Part shown: positions 9,278 to 18,416 of the stretch, in pieces
How positions within the stretch are numbered: position 1 is the stretch's first letter
How the letters are laid out: each line of letters begins with the position of its first letter
Assembly: GCA_015060705.1 (NCBI GenBank)
Contig: SUXY01000004.1
Coordinates: 1-64,000 of the forward strand
Length of the DNA stretch: 64,000 nt
Direction: 5' to 3'
Origin: Bacteroides sp.
GTDB taxonomy: Bacteria > Bacteroidota > Bacteroidia > Bacteroidales > Bacteroidaceae
The notes under the pieces: generated by a model
Seen by the model: only the letters and a program-made list of their open reading frames with translations
The model's database searches: none
Told to the model about the DNA's origin: nothing
Translations under genes and position numbers: made by a program

Positions 9278-9300
9278 ATATCTGTACTCTTTTGTCCTAA

Positions 9301-10119
9301 TTATAATTTATACACCACATCCTGAACGAACTGCGCCCACTGCGCTGGAGTCTTCGACTTATCAAAAGTCTGCCAAGGAATAGGTTTCCCAATTGTCAAT
9401 TTAAATGTTTTATGGCGATTCTTCAACATTTCATCTGCCAAATAGAGCATCGCAATGTTTACTTTTATTCCCAAGAACTTGCAAATATTAGCCAAATTAT
9501 AGAAGAAATCTGAATTTCTTCCCTCAAAATGCAAAGGAACCACATCACGGTGTGTCTCAACACTCTTTGTCACAAAAGTCTTCTTCCACTCCAAATCCTT
9601 TATCACCCCATTCTGACGACGGGAACAAAGTCCAGCCGGGAACATTATCAAGTGATTGTCCGATTTAAAGCCAGCTTCTACCATCCGCGGAAAATCGCGC
9701 GACTGAGAGCCCGTTTTGTTAACCGGAATGCAAAGTGGAGCCAAGCCACGCAAGTTCATCAACAAATCATTGACCAAATAGCGAACATTACCATCATACT
9801 TCTTACCAAGAACATACCCCAAAGAAATACCATCCTGTCCTCCCAATGGATGATTGCAAACAAACGTACATCGACCTTCTTCCGGCAAATTTTCCATTCC
9901 TTCTACTTCCACCTTCGCATCCAGGAAAGTCATGCAAGCTTCCAAAAACTCTACACCAACCTTGTCTTTCGACTCACGCAAAAAAACATTCAGTTCATCT
10001 TGATGCACAATGCGCTTCAAATAGGACACCAAAAAGCCAGGAACGTACTTATACTTCGCTCCTAACTTCTCTTTAAGAATTCTTTCGATATCAATCAGGA
10101 AAAATGAATCGTCTGCCAT
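9301..10119 (-). CDS. glsA: O-acyltransferase, glycine-lipid synthesis (GlsA-like, PlsC family)
   Basis: A 272-residue PlsC/LPLAT-type acyltransferase. The catalytic block reads CNHPLGGQDG, where His and Asp are separated by five residues rather than the classical four; this spacing is, as I recall, usual in this Bacteroidetes subfamily. The second block is MFPAGLCSRRQNG, corresponding to the FPEGTRS motif. GlsA adds a second fatty acid to the hydroxyl of the N-acyl glycine made by GlsB. It is first in a two-gene operon with glsB and is divergent from mraZ. A general 1-acylglycerol-phosphate acyltransferase is the alternative reading, but the glsB linkage argues against it. Confidence 0.83.
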   Translation of the reverse strand: MADDSFFLIDIERILKEKLGAKYKYVPGFLVSYLKRIVHQDELNVFLRESKDKVGVEFLEACMTFLDAKVEVEGMENLPEEGRCTFVCNHPLGGQDGISLGYVLGKKYDGNVRYLVNDLLMNLRGLAPLCIPVNKTGSQSRDFPRMVEAGFKSDNHLIMFPAGLCSRRQNGVIKDLEWKKTFVTKSVETHRDVVPLHFEGRNSDFFYNLANICKFLGIKVNIAMLYLADEMLKNRHKTFKLTIGKPIPWQTFDKSKTPAQWAQFVQDVVYKL

Positions 10120-10139
10120 TTTACTAAAACTTTTCCTTG

Positions 10140-10171
10140 CAAAGGTAATTTATCTTTTTTTATCTTGGCAA
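10140..10171 (-). promoter_or_regulatory. Promoter of glsA-glsB
   Basis: On the minus strand TTG (10169-10171), a 21-base spacer and TACCTTTG (10147-10140) match the Bacteroidetes -33/-7 arrangement, 20 bases before the glsA start. The following 10172-10374 is AT-rich and holds nothing else that I can identify. Confidence 0.65.
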
Positions 10172-10374
10172 TTAATTACAGAAAAATGAACGGCGATTCT
10201 AAAAAAAAGAGAATTTTTGTTGGCTGGTTTTACTAAAAGCATCGCAGATTGCACACTTTTCTTTCACTTGAGCAATAGATTTAATTTTCTCCAGATACGA
10301 CAAAGAAGATTCTAAGCACCTCAGGCATGCCTTTAACAACCTGTTGAAAACTTCTTCAAATATTTTCTCGAAAT

Positions 10375-10408
10375 ATTGTGGGGGATTGTGGGGAAATGTG
10401 TAACTTTA
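10375..10408 (+). promoter_or_regulatory. mraZ promoter with MraZ boxes
   Basis: Two TGGGG repeats exactly 10 bases apart (10379 and 10389), with a degenerate third (TGTAA at 10399), match the TGGGn boxes bound by MraZ in other bacteria. They lie between a possible -33 (ATTG, 10375-10378) and -7 (TAACTTTA, 10401-10408), so bound MraZ would block RNA polymerase. The 22-base spacing is one longer than usual. Autorepression is inferred from known MraZ behaviour. Confidence 0.6.
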
Positions 10409-10436
10409 CACCCTAAAATATATAATAAGGTACAAT

Positions 10437-10907
10437 ATGCGTTTTTTAGGTAATTCTGAAGCCAAAACAGACACGAAAGGAAGAGTCTTCCTTCCCGCCA
10501 TTTTCCGCAAGCAATTGCAAGCGGCAGGGGAAGAATGCCTTATCATGCGCAAAGACACGTACCAAGATTGCCTCGTACTTTACCCTGAAAGTGTATGGAA
10601 CGAGCAAATGAATGAATTACGTAACCGGACCAACCGATGGAATCCGAAGCACCAAATGATTTTCCGTCAGTTTGTATCAGATGTGGAAATCATTACATTA
10701 GACAGCAACGGCCGCTTCTTGATATCCAAGCGCTATCTAAAACTTGCAGGCATTGAACAAGAAGTACGTTTCATCGGATTAGGTGACACCATTGAAATTT
10801 GGTCGAAAGGAGTCGCAGACAAGCCATTCATGGATCCGGAAGAATTTGAAAAAGAATTATCAGAAATCATGGGAACACCCGCAACAAAGATAGAGGCATG
10901 CCAATAG
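10437..10907 (+). CDS. mraZ: MraZ, transcriptional regulator of the division/cell-wall cluster
   Basis: A 156-residue protein with two AbrB/SpoVT-like halves, each carrying its hallmark: AKTDTKGRVFLPAIFRK near the N-terminus and DSNGRFLISKRYLK near residue 85. MraZ forms a ring-shaped oligomer that binds TGGGn repeats before its own gene and represses the dcw cluster in E. coli. Matching repeats lie 30-60 bases upstream here. It is the first gene of the cluster and overlaps rsmH by ten bases, as usual. The C-terminal 20 residues extend slightly beyond the conserved fold. Confidence 0.97.
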   Translation: MRFLGNSEAKTDTKGRVFLPAIFRKQLQAAGEECLIMRKDTYQDCLVLYPESVWNEQMNELRNRTNRWNPKHQMIFRQFVSDVEIITLDSNGRFLISKRYLKLAGIEQEVRFIGLGDTIEIWSKGVADKPFMDPEEFEKELSEIMGTPATKIEACQ

Positions 10908-11812
10908 AAGAACAAATCTACCATGTACCCGTCTTGCTAAATGAAAGCATCGAAGGGATGAATTTGCAGCCAAACGGCATCTATGTAGACGTTACGTTTG
11001 GAGGCGGCGGTCATTCAAAAGAAATCCTCCGCCAAGGCGATGACACCATCCGCCTTCTTAGCTTTGACCAGGACGAGGACGCTGAAAAGAACATCGTAAA
11101 CGACGCTCGCTTTACGTTCGTAAGAAGCAATTTCCGCTACTTGCACAACTTCTTGCGTTACCATGGAATCGAGCAAGTGGACAGCATTCTTGCCGACTTA
11201 GGAGTTTCTTCTCATCACTTCGATGATTCGGAAAGAGGTTTTTCTTTCCGTTTTGACGGCAACTTGGACATGCGAATGAACAAACGGGCGGGCATGACGG
11301 CAGCCGAAGTGGTCAACACCTATGCCGAAGAACGATTGGCTGATATTTTCTACCTCTACGGAGAACTAAAGAATAGTCGAAAACTGGCCGCAGCCATCGT
11401 TAAAGCTAGAAACAACCGACAAATCATAACTATCGGCGATTTCTTGGAGATTGTCAAGCCAATGTTTGGTCGTGAACGCGAAAAAAAGGAATTGGCCAAG
11501 GTTTTCCAAGCGCTCCGCATCGAAGTTAACCAAGAAATGGAAGCACTTAAGGAAATGCTATATGCAGCTGCTGAAGCTTTAAAACCAGGTGGTAGACTGG
11601 TGGTGATTACTTATCACTCTTTGGAAGACCGAATGGTGAAAAACATGATGAAGACCGGGAACATTGAGGGTAAAGCCGAACAAGACTTTTTCGGCAACGT
11701 ACAAACACCTTTCCGTTTAGTCAACAACAAAGTTATTGTTGCCAGCGATGAAGAAGTTAACCGAAACCCACGTTCACGCAGTGCCAAATTGAGAATTGCA
11801 GAAAAGAAATGA
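10898..11812 (+). CDS. rsmH: 16S rRNA (cytosine-1402-N4)-methyltransferase
   Basis: A 304-residue RsmH (MraW). Motifs: HVPVLLNE at the N-terminus, the SAM-binding VDVTFGGGGHSKEIL, LADLGVSSHHFDDSERGFSFR, LRIEVNQEM and ITYHSLEDRMVK. It N4-methylates C1402 in the decoding centre of the 30S subunit, tuning start-codon choice and fidelity. It overlaps mraZ by ten bases and the next gene by four (ATGA), showing a tightly coupled operon. Length and motif order are standard. Confidence 0.97.
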   Translation: MPIEEQIYHVPVLLNESIEGMNLQPNGIYVDVTFGGGGHSKEILRQGDDTIRLLSFDQDEDAEKNIVNDARFTFVRSNFRYLHNFLRYHGIEQVDSILADLGVSSHHFDDSERGFSFRFDGNLDMRMNKRAGMTAAEVVNTYAEERLADIFYLYGELKNSRKLAAAIVKARNNRQIITIGDFLEIVKPMFGREREKKELAKVFQALRIEVNQEMEALKEMLYAAAEALKPGGRLVVITYHSLEDRMVKNMMKTGNIEGKAEQDFFGNVQTPFRLVNNKVIVASDEEVNRNPRSRSAKLRIAEKK

Positions 11813-12189
11813 AAGAGAACATGAAGGAACAGAACGCCAAGAAGCAAAAGAAACAAAAGGAAAACGCTTCACCGAAGCACATGTCCATACGAAGCATCCT
11901 CGGTGGAGATATTTTGGCCAATGATTTTTTCAAGAGACAAACCAGCCTCTTGATTCTGATCATGGTTCTGACCATATTGTACATCGACAACCGATACACC
12001 AGTCAACAAGAATTGATTGAAATCGACAGACTGAAAAAGGAATTAACAGACATCAAATACGATGCTTTGACACGATCTTCCGAATTAATGGAGAAGAGCC
12101 GTCAATCCCGTATCGAAGAATATATTTCAACTGAAGAAAGTCATTTGGAAACTGCAACCAATAGACCCTATTTAATAACAAAAGACTAA
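11809..12189 (+). CDS. FtsL-like divisome protein
   Basis: A 126-residue single-pass protein. A basic, low-complexity cytoplasmic tail (about residues 1-43) is followed by one membrane segment (TSLLILIMVLTILYI, about 45-62) and a short periplasmic coiled coil rich in L, E and K. Sequence similarity to FtsL is weak, as always in this family, so the call rests on topology, size and position between rsmH and ftsI. FtsL forms a complex with FtsB (DivIC) and FtsQ that activates FtsWI septal wall synthesis. It overlaps rsmH by four bases and ends three bases before ftsI. Confidence 0.83.
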   Translation: MKENMKEQNAKKQKKQKENASPKHMSIRSILGGDILANDFFKRQTSLLILIMVLTILYIDNRYTSQQELIEIDRLKKELTDIKYDALTRSSELMEKSRQSRIEEYISTEESHLETATNRPYLITKD

Positions 12190-12192
12190 CTT

Positions 12193-14322
12193 ATGACGCC
12201 TACAACAAAGAAAATAATGACCCGCTACTCCTTCATCATATTAGTTATGGTGTTGGTAGGCATTGCCATTGTCTTCAAGGCAGGTGTCATCATGTTTGCC
12301 GAAAGACAATATTGGAAAGATGTAGCCGACCGATTTGTCAAGGAAGAAGTCCCTCTAATTCCGAACCGAGGTAACATCATCTCTTCAGACGGACAACTCA
12401 TGGCCAGCAGCTTACCGGAATACAAAATCTATATGGACTTTAAAGCAGGCGGCGAATTGAAAGATTCATTGCTAATGCTTTATCTAGACTCAATCTGCGA
12501 CGGACTTCATCAGATTTTTCCTGATAAGAGCAAAGCGGAATTCAAGTCGCATATATTAAAAGGTAGAAAGAAAGGAAGCAGAAACTATCTGTTATACCCC
12601 AAACGCGTCTCTTACATTCAATACAAAGAAGCAAAGCGCTTACCGGTCTTCAACATGAGTAAGTATCGCGGTGGATTCCATGAACAAGCCTTCAATAGAC
12701 GCAAGAAACCATTTGGTTCATTAGCTATGCGTACTTTGGGTGACATGTACTCGGACGTAACATTGGGTGCAAAGAACGGATTGGAGCTCCAATACGACTC
12801 TATCCTTAAAGGAAAGGAAGGAGTCAGCCATCGCCAAAAAGTGATGAATAAATACTTGAACATTGTCGACATTCCTCCTATAGACGGTTGTGACATCATC
12901 ACAACCATTGATGTAGGCATGCAAGATATCGCCGAAAAAGCACTACTCGACCAATTGAGAGAAATCAATGGTAATGTAGGGGTAGCTATCCTCATGGAAG
13001 TCAAGACTGGCGACGTGAAAGCCATTGTCAACATGACCAAGGGAAGTGACGGTATCTATCGCGAAGTAAAGAACAATGCTGTATCCGACATGATGGAACC
13101 GGGGTCTACCTTCAAGACAGCCTCTATTATGGTGGCTTTGGAGGATGGATACATCACCCCCGACCAAGAAGTGGACACTAAAAATGGAGTATACATGATG
13201 CACGGCCGTCCGATGAAGGACCACAATTGGCACCGAGGAGGTTATGGAGTCATTGACGTTACAAAGGTGCTGATGGTATCCTCCAACATTGGAGTATCTC
13301 GTGTCATTGACGAGAACTACCAGCATCAACCAGAGAAATATGTGGAAGGTATATATAAATTAGGTATAGCTACTCCACTGAACCTAGATATTCCAGGTGC
13401 TGCCAAGAAACCGAACATCCGTAGACCTACGAAAGAAAACTGGTACAAGACAGCTTTGCCATGGATGTCTATCGGTTACGAGACACAGGTTCCTCCAATG
13501 AACACCTTGGCATTTTACAATGCCATCGCCAACAACGGAGTTATGGTAAAACCTAGATTTGTGAAGTCCATTGTTAAGGATGGACAAGTGATTGAAGAAA
13601 TACCGACAGAAGTGCTGAATCCAGCTATCGCTTCACCGAAGACTATCGAACAGATACAGGTCATTTTGGAAAAAGTAGTTAGCGAAGGATTGGGAAAACC
13701 AGCAGGTTCCAAGCAGTTCCATGTGTCTGGAAAAACAGGGACCGCCCAAGTCTCCAAAGGTTCCGGAGGGTACAAATCGGGAACCATGCAATATTTGGTA
13801 AGTTTCTGTGGTTATTTCCCGTCGGAAAATCCGAAATATAGCTGCATCGTCGCTATCCAGAAATCAGGCCTTCCTGCATCTGGTGGTTTGATGGCCGGTA
13901 GCGTATTCAGTGAAATTGCAGAACGTGTTTATGCCAAACATTTGGCACAAGACTTGAAAGAAGCCAAAGACTCTACCTCCATATTGACTCCGGACGTGAA
14001 ACATGGGAATATGGCTTCAGCACGATATATCTTGGACGAAATTGACGTCAAGACAATGGGTATTGAAAAGTACGATGAGGACAAGCCTATTTGGGGGAAA
14101 GTAACTCACGAGCCTAATCAATCCATTACATTGAGCGAGAGCGAAATCAACGAGAAAAAAGTTCCAAGAGTGATAGGCATGGGAGCCAAAGATGCTGTCT
14201 ACTTATTGGAAAGCTTGGGGTTGAGAGTACACCTTACCGGTATGGGTAAGGTAAGAAGCCAAAGCATTCCGGCAGGTAACACATTACATAAAGGAAAAAC
14301 GATACAGTTAAGATTACAATAA
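12193..14322 (+). CDS. ftsI: Penicillin-binding protein 2/3 type transpeptidase with C-terminal PASTA domain
   Basis: A 709-residue class B PBP. One N-terminal membrane anchor (about residues 12-30) is followed by a pedestal beginning at IPNRGNIISSDG. The transpeptidase domain has the three active-site motifs: SxxK as STFK near residue 305 (Ser nucleophile), SxN as SSN near 363 and KTG as SGKTGTAQ near 513. A PASTA domain (about 655-709, PRVIGMGAKDAVYLLESLGL) follows; it is more typical of Gram-positive PBPs and kinases but is known in Bacteroidetes division PBPs. The enzyme cross-links septal peptidoglycan with FtsW and is the likely target of division-blocking beta-lactams. Confidence 0.96.
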   Translation: MTPTTKKIMTRYSFIILVMVLVGIAIVFKAGVIMFAERQYWKDVADRFVKEEVPLIPNRGNIISSDGQLMASSLPEYKIYMDFKAGGELKDSLLMLYLDSICDGLHQIFPDKSKAEFKSHILKGRKKGSRNYLLYPKRVSYIQYKEAKRLPVFNMSKYRGGFHEQAFNRRKKPFGSLAMRTLGDMYSDVTLGAKNGLELQYDSILKGKEGVSHRQKVMNKYLNIVDIPPIDGCDIITTIDVGMQDIAEKALLDQLREINGNVGVAILMEVKTGDVKAIVNMTKGSDGIYREVKNNAVSDMMEPGSTFKTASIMVALEDGYITPDQEVDTKNGVYMMHGRPMKDHNWHRGGYGVIDVTKVLMVSSNIGVSRVIDENYQHQPEKYVEGIYKLGIATPLNLDIPGAAKKPNIRRPTKENWYKTALPWMSIGYETQVPPMNTLAFYNAIANNGVMVKPRFVKSIVKDGQVIEEIPTEVLNPAIASPKTIEQIQVILEKVVSEGLGKPAGSKQFHVSGKTGTAQVSKGSGGYKSGTMQYLVSFCGYFPSENPKYSCIVAIQKSGLPASGGLMAGSVFSEIAERVYAKHLAQDLKEAKDSTSILTPDVKHGNMASARYILDEIDVKTMGIEKYDEDKPIWGKVTHEPNQSITLSESEINEKKVPRVIGMGAKDAVYLLESLGLRVHLTGMGKVRSQSIPAGNTLHKGKTIQLRLQ

Positions 14323-14335
14323 ATAGAGGATGATT

Positions 14336-15790
14336 ATGAAATTGGAAGAATTAATAAAAGGAATAAATGTAATCGAGATGAAAGGTGATAGCACTCAAGC
14401 TATCTCGGGCATTCATATCGACTCGCGAAAAGTGAAAGCGGGTGACATGTTTATTGCGGTAAAAGGAACGCAAACAGACGGACATGCCTATATAGGAAAA
14501 GCAATCGAATTGGGGGCTTCGACCATTGTATGTGAGACATTCCCGGAAGACATGGCCAACCATGTTACTTATATAAAGGTAGCCGACACAGAAGATTGCG
14601 TAGGAAAACTGGCTACAGCTTTTTATGGAAATCCGACCTCTAAGCTGGAATTAATCGGTGTAACAGGAACCAATGGAAAAACAACCATTGCCACCTTATT
14701 ATATAATATGTTCCGTAAATTCGGCTATAAGGTAGGACTTATTTCGACGGTATGCAACTACATAGACGACGAAGCCATTCCAACCGAACATACAACTCCC
14801 GACCCGATTACTTTAAACAAGCTACTGGGCCGGATGGCAGATGAAGGCTGTAAATATGCCTTCATGGAAGTTAGTTCACACTCAGTGGCACAAAAGCGTA
14901 TTGACGGATTGAAATTTGCAGGTGGCATCTTTACTAATCTGACACGCGACCATTTGGACTACCATCAAACGGTTGACAATTATCTGAAAGCCAAGAAAGC
15001 ATTCTTTGACAACTTGCCTAAGTCTGCTTTTGCGTTAACCAACTTGGATGACAAGAATGGAATGGTGATGACACAGAACACCAAGGCCAAAGTATGTACT
15101 TATTCCCTCCGCAGCATCAGCGATTTCAAAGGAAAAGTATTGGAAGATGGTTTTGAAGGCATGTTGTTGGACATCAACAATGTAGAAGTCAACGTTCAGT
15201 TCATCGGACGTTTTAATGCATCTAATTTATTGGCTGTATATGGAACCGCATGTTTGTTGGGCAAGAAACCTGAAGATGTATTGTTGGTATTAAGCACACT
15301 CCAACCGGTTTCTGGACGTTTCGATGCTCTGCGTTCCCCAAGAGGGTATAGCGCCATCGTGGATTATGCGCATACACCCGATGCATTGACCAACGTATTG
15401 AATACCATTCAAGAAGTCTTGAATGGACGCGGGAATACCATCACCGTTGTAGGCGCTGGCGGAAACCGCGACAAAGGCAAACGCCCTATCATGGCACAAG
15501 AAGCAGTGAAGTACAGCGATAAAGTGATTATCACCTCCGATAATCCACGCTTCGAGGAACCACAAGATATCATCAACGATATGTTGGCTGGCCTCAGCAA
15601 GGAAGATATGAGAAAAGTTATCAGCATTGTAGACCGAAAAGAAGCCATCAAGACAGCGTGCATGTTGGCACAAGCTGGAGATGCGATCTTAGTTGCCGGT
15701 AAAGGACATGAAAATTATCAAGATATAAAAGGTGTAAAGCACCATTTTGATGACAAAGAAGTGATTAGAGAAATTTTTGCTAACGAATAA
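14336..15790 (+). CDS. murE: UDP-MurNAc-L-Ala-D-Glu--meso-diaminopimelate ligase
   Basis: A 484-residue Mur ligase. The ATP loop is [15 protein letters not shown], the central part has [16 protein letters not shown] and the C-terminal domain has DNPR within [11 protein letters not shown], the motif that selects meso-diaminopimelate rather than lysine. The cell wall is therefore predicted to be DAP-type. It adds the third stem-peptide residue in the cytoplasm. I chose the second ATG (14336) because AGAGGA at 14325-14330 gives a good ribosome site there, while it overlaps the first ATG at 14330. The gene follows ftsI by 13 bases. Confidence 0.97.
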   Translation: MKLEELIKGINVIEMKGDSTQAISGIHIDSRKVKAGDMFIAVKGTQTDGHAYIGKAIELGASTIVCETFPEDMANHVTYIKVADTEDCVGKLATAFYGNPTSKLELIGVTGTNGKTTIATLLYNMFRKFGYKVGLISTVCNYIDDEAIPTEHTTPDPITLNKLLGRMADEGCKYAFMEVSSHSVAQKRIDGLKFAGGIFTNLTRDHLDYHQTVDNYLKAKKAFFDNLPKSAFALTNLDDKNGMVMTQNTKAKVCTYSLRSISDFKGKVLEDGFEGMLLDINNVEVNVQFIGRFNASNLLAVYGTACLLGKKPEDVLLVLSTLQPVSGRFDALRSPRGYSAIVDYAHTPDALTNVLNTIQEVLNGRGNTITVVGAGGNRDKGKRPIMAQEAVKYSDKVIITSDNPRFEEPQDIINDMLAGLSKEDMRKVISIVDRKEAIKTACMLAQAGDAILVAGKGHENYQDIKGVKHHFDDKEVIREIFANE

Positions 15791-15799
15791 TCTACCAAC

Positions 15800-17068
15800 A
15801 TGTTATATTATTTATTTGAATACTTAGAACAATTCGATTTCCCTGGTGCCCGCATGTTCGGATACGTATCCTTCCGATCACTGGCAGCCATTATTTTGGC
15901 ATTGCTGATTTCAACTATTTTCGGTGAATACTTCATCAACCTATTGAAGAAGAAACAAATCACTGAAGTTCAGCGCGATGCCTCTATCGACCCATTTAAT
16001 GTAGGGAAGAAAGGGGTACCTACCATGGGTGGAATCATCATCATTTTTGCAACTTTGGTGCCTTGCCTCCTTTTAGGTAAGTTACACAATGTTTACATGC
16101 TATTGATGCTGATTACGACTATTTGGTTAGGAACATTAGGATTTTTGGACGATTACATCAAGACCTTCAAGAAAGACAAAGAAGGCCTTCAAGGAAAGTT
16201 CAAGATTATCGGTCAGGTAGGATTGGGGCTTATTGTCGGCTTGACCCTCTATTTAAGTCCGAATGTGGTTATCCGTGAAAACGTAGAAATACAGAAGGGC
16301 GGTGAAGTTGTTGAAGTAATCCACAAGTCACAAGATGAAAAATCAACGAAGACTACCATCCCATTCTTCAAGAACAACAATCTGGATTATGCCGATTTGG
16401 TAGGATTCATGGGTGAACATAAACAAACCGCCGGTTGGATCCTTTTCGTGATTGTTACCATCTTTGTCGTAACAGCGGTATCCAATGGAGCCAACTTGAA
16501 CGATGGTATGGACGGAATGGCGGCAGGCAACTCCGCTATCATCGGGCTTACGCTAGGTATCTTAGCATACGTTTCGAGTCACATTGAGTATGCCAGTTAT
16601 TTGAATATCATGTTCATCCCGGGAAGTGAAGAATTGGTAATCTTCATTTGCGCTTTCATTGGTGCCTTGATCGGTTTCCTTTGGTATAATGCTTTTCCGG
16701 CACAAGTATTTATGGGAGATACCGGTAGTTTGACCATTGGGGGTATCATAGCCGTATTTGCTATCATCATCCATAAGGAATTGCTCATTCCAATTCTTTG
16801 TGGAATCTTCCTGGTAGAAAACTTGTCAGTCATCTTACAAGTGAAATATTTCCAGGCAGGTAAAAAGAAAGGCAAGAAACAACGTATCTTCAAACGTACG
16901 CCGATTCATGACCATTTCCGTATTACTATGGCTCAATTGGACCCGGAATGCAGCTATTTGTTTACTAAACCGAACAATGTTTTCCACGAATCGAAGATTA
17001 CCGTCCGTTTTTGGATTATTACCATTGTATTGGCAGCTATCACTATCATCACATTAAAGATCAGATAA
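15800..17068 (+). CDS. mraY: Phospho-MurNAc-pentapeptide transferase (MraY)
   Basis: A 422-residue polytopic membrane enzyme with about ten hydrophobic segments. Family motifs: KKGVPTMGG, the FLDDYIK aspartate pair, NLNDGMDGMAAG and the C-terminal TPIHDHFR. The last corresponds to the HHH motif, here with Asp in the middle. It moves phospho-MurNAc-pentapeptide from UDP to undecaprenyl phosphate, making lipid I. A periplasmic insert of roughly 60 residues (about 155-215, polar, containing EVVEVIHKSQDEKSTKTT) makes it longer than the E. coli enzyme (360 residues); such an insert is common in Bacteroidetes. It lies nine bases after murE. Confidence 0.97.
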   Translation: MLYYLFEYLEQFDFPGARMFGYVSFRSLAAIILALLISTIFGEYFINLLKKKQITEVQRDASIDPFNVGKKGVPTMGGIIIIFATLVPCLLLGKLHNVYMLLMLITTIWLGTLGFLDDYIKTFKKDKEGLQGKFKIIGQVGLGLIVGLTLYLSPNVVIRENVEIQKGGEVVEVIHKSQDEKSTKTTIPFFKNNNLDYADLVGFMGEHKQTAGWILFVIVTIFVVTAVSNGANLNDGMDGMAAGNSAIIGLTLGILAYVSSHIEYASYLNIMFIPGSEELVIFICAFIGALIGFLWYNAFPAQVFMGDTGSLTIGGIIAVFAIIIHKELLIPILCGIFLVENLSVILQVKYFQAGKKKGKKQRIFKRTPIHDHFRITMAQLDPECSYLFTKPNNVFHESKITVRFWIITIVLAAITIITLKIR

Positions 17069-17072
17069 GACC

Positions 17073-18407
17073 ATGGCTAAAAGAATTGTCATATTAGGAG
17101 CAGGAGAAAGCGGCGCAGGAGCTGCTGTATTGGCGAAGAAACAAGGGTTTGACACGTTTGTTTCAGACATGTCTGCCATAAAAGATAACTACAAAGCCAT
17201 GTTGGACGAACATGGTATTGCATGGGAAGAAAAGCAACATACCGAAGCACTCATCTTGAATGCCGACGAAGTAATCAAGAGTCCAGGTATCCCTCACGAA
17301 GCACCGATGATTCAGAAGTTGATGGCACAAGGTACACCGATCATCTCTGAAATCGAGTTTGCCGGCAGATATACCAATGCCAAGATGATTTGTATTACCG
17401 GAAGTAACGGCAAGACCACAACCACTTCCTTGATTTATCATATCTTCAAGAAAGCGGGATTGAATGTTGGTTTGGCAGGTAATATCGGTCAAAGTTTGGC
17501 TTATCAGGTTGCTACATGCAATTACGATTACTACGTGATTGAATTAAGTAGTTTCCAATTGGACAACATGTACAATTTCCGTGCAAACATTGCCGTCCTG
17601 ATGAACATCACTCCGGACCATTTGGACCGCTACGAACACAATATGCAGAATTATGTTGATGCCAAGTTCCGTATTCTCCAGAATCAAACGCAGGAAGATG
17701 CGTTCATTTTCTGGAACGACGATCCTATCATCCGCAGAGAGTTGCATAAGTACGGTATTCATGGACACTATTATCCGTTTGCAGAAAAGAAAGAGGAAAA
17801 TAGCGCAGCATACGTGGAAGACCAACAACTCCATTTCACCCAACCGATTGCATTCAACATGGAACAGGAGGAATTGGCGTTGACAGGCACACACAACTTG
17901 TTCAATTCCATGGCAGCAGGTATCTCAGCTAACATAGCCGGTATCCGTAAGGAATGTATCCGCGAAGCATTGAGCGATTTTGAAGGAGTGGAACACCGCT
18001 TGGAAAAGGTTTGCAGAGTACGTGGGGTAGATTACATCAACGACTCCAAAGCGACCAATGTCAACTCCTGCTGGTATGCCTTGCAAAGCATGAAGACCAA
18101 AACTGTCCTCATTCTTGGTGGAAAAGATAAAGGAAACGATTATAGCGAAATCGCTGATTTGGTCAAAGAAAAGTGCGTTGGATTGATATACATGGGACTC
18201 CACAACGAAAAACTTCACGATTTCTTTGACGGGTTCGGACTTCCTGTAGCGGATGTCCAATCCATGGAAGATGCAGTCAATGCTGCATACAAGATGGCCA
18301 AGAAGGGAGAAACAGTGCTATTAAGTCCGTGCTGTGCAAGCTTCGACCTGTTCAAGAGTTACGAAGACCGAGGCGAGCAGTTCAAACAATGTGTAAGAAA
18401 TCTATAA
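17073..18407 (+). CDS. murD: UDP-MurNAc-L-alanine--D-glutamate ligase
   Basis: A 444-residue Mur ligase. It has an N-terminal Rossmann start (VILGAGESGAGAAVLAK), the ATP loop ITGSNGKTTTTSL, NITPDHLDRY in the central domain and the C-terminal NDSKATN and GGKDKGNDY. It attaches D-glutamate to UDP-MurNAc-L-Ala in the cytoplasm. Standard length. It begins four bases after mraY, and ftsW follows after nine bases. Confidence 0.97.
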   Translation: MAKRIVILGAGESGAGAAVLAKKQGFDTFVSDMSAIKDNYKAMLDEHGIAWEEKQHTEALILNADEVIKSPGIPHEAPMIQKLMAQGTPIISEIEFAGRYTNAKMICITGSNGKTTTTSLIYHIFKKAGLNVGLAGNIGQSLAYQVATCNYDYYVIELSSFQLDNMYNFRANIAVLMNITPDHLDRYEHNMQNYVDAKFRILQNQTQEDAFIFWNDDPIIRRELHKYGIHGHYYPFAEKKEENSAAYVEDQQLHFTQPIAFNMEQEELALTGTHNLFNSMAAGISANIAGIRKECIREALSDFEGVEHRLEKVCRVRGVDYINDSKATNVNSCWYALQSMKTKTVLILGGKDKGNDYSEIADLVKEKCVGLIYMGLHNEKLHDFFDGFGLPVADVQSMEDAVNAAYKMAKKGETVLLSPCCASFDLFKSYEDRGEQFKQCVRNL

Positions 18408-18416
18408 GACAGAAAA

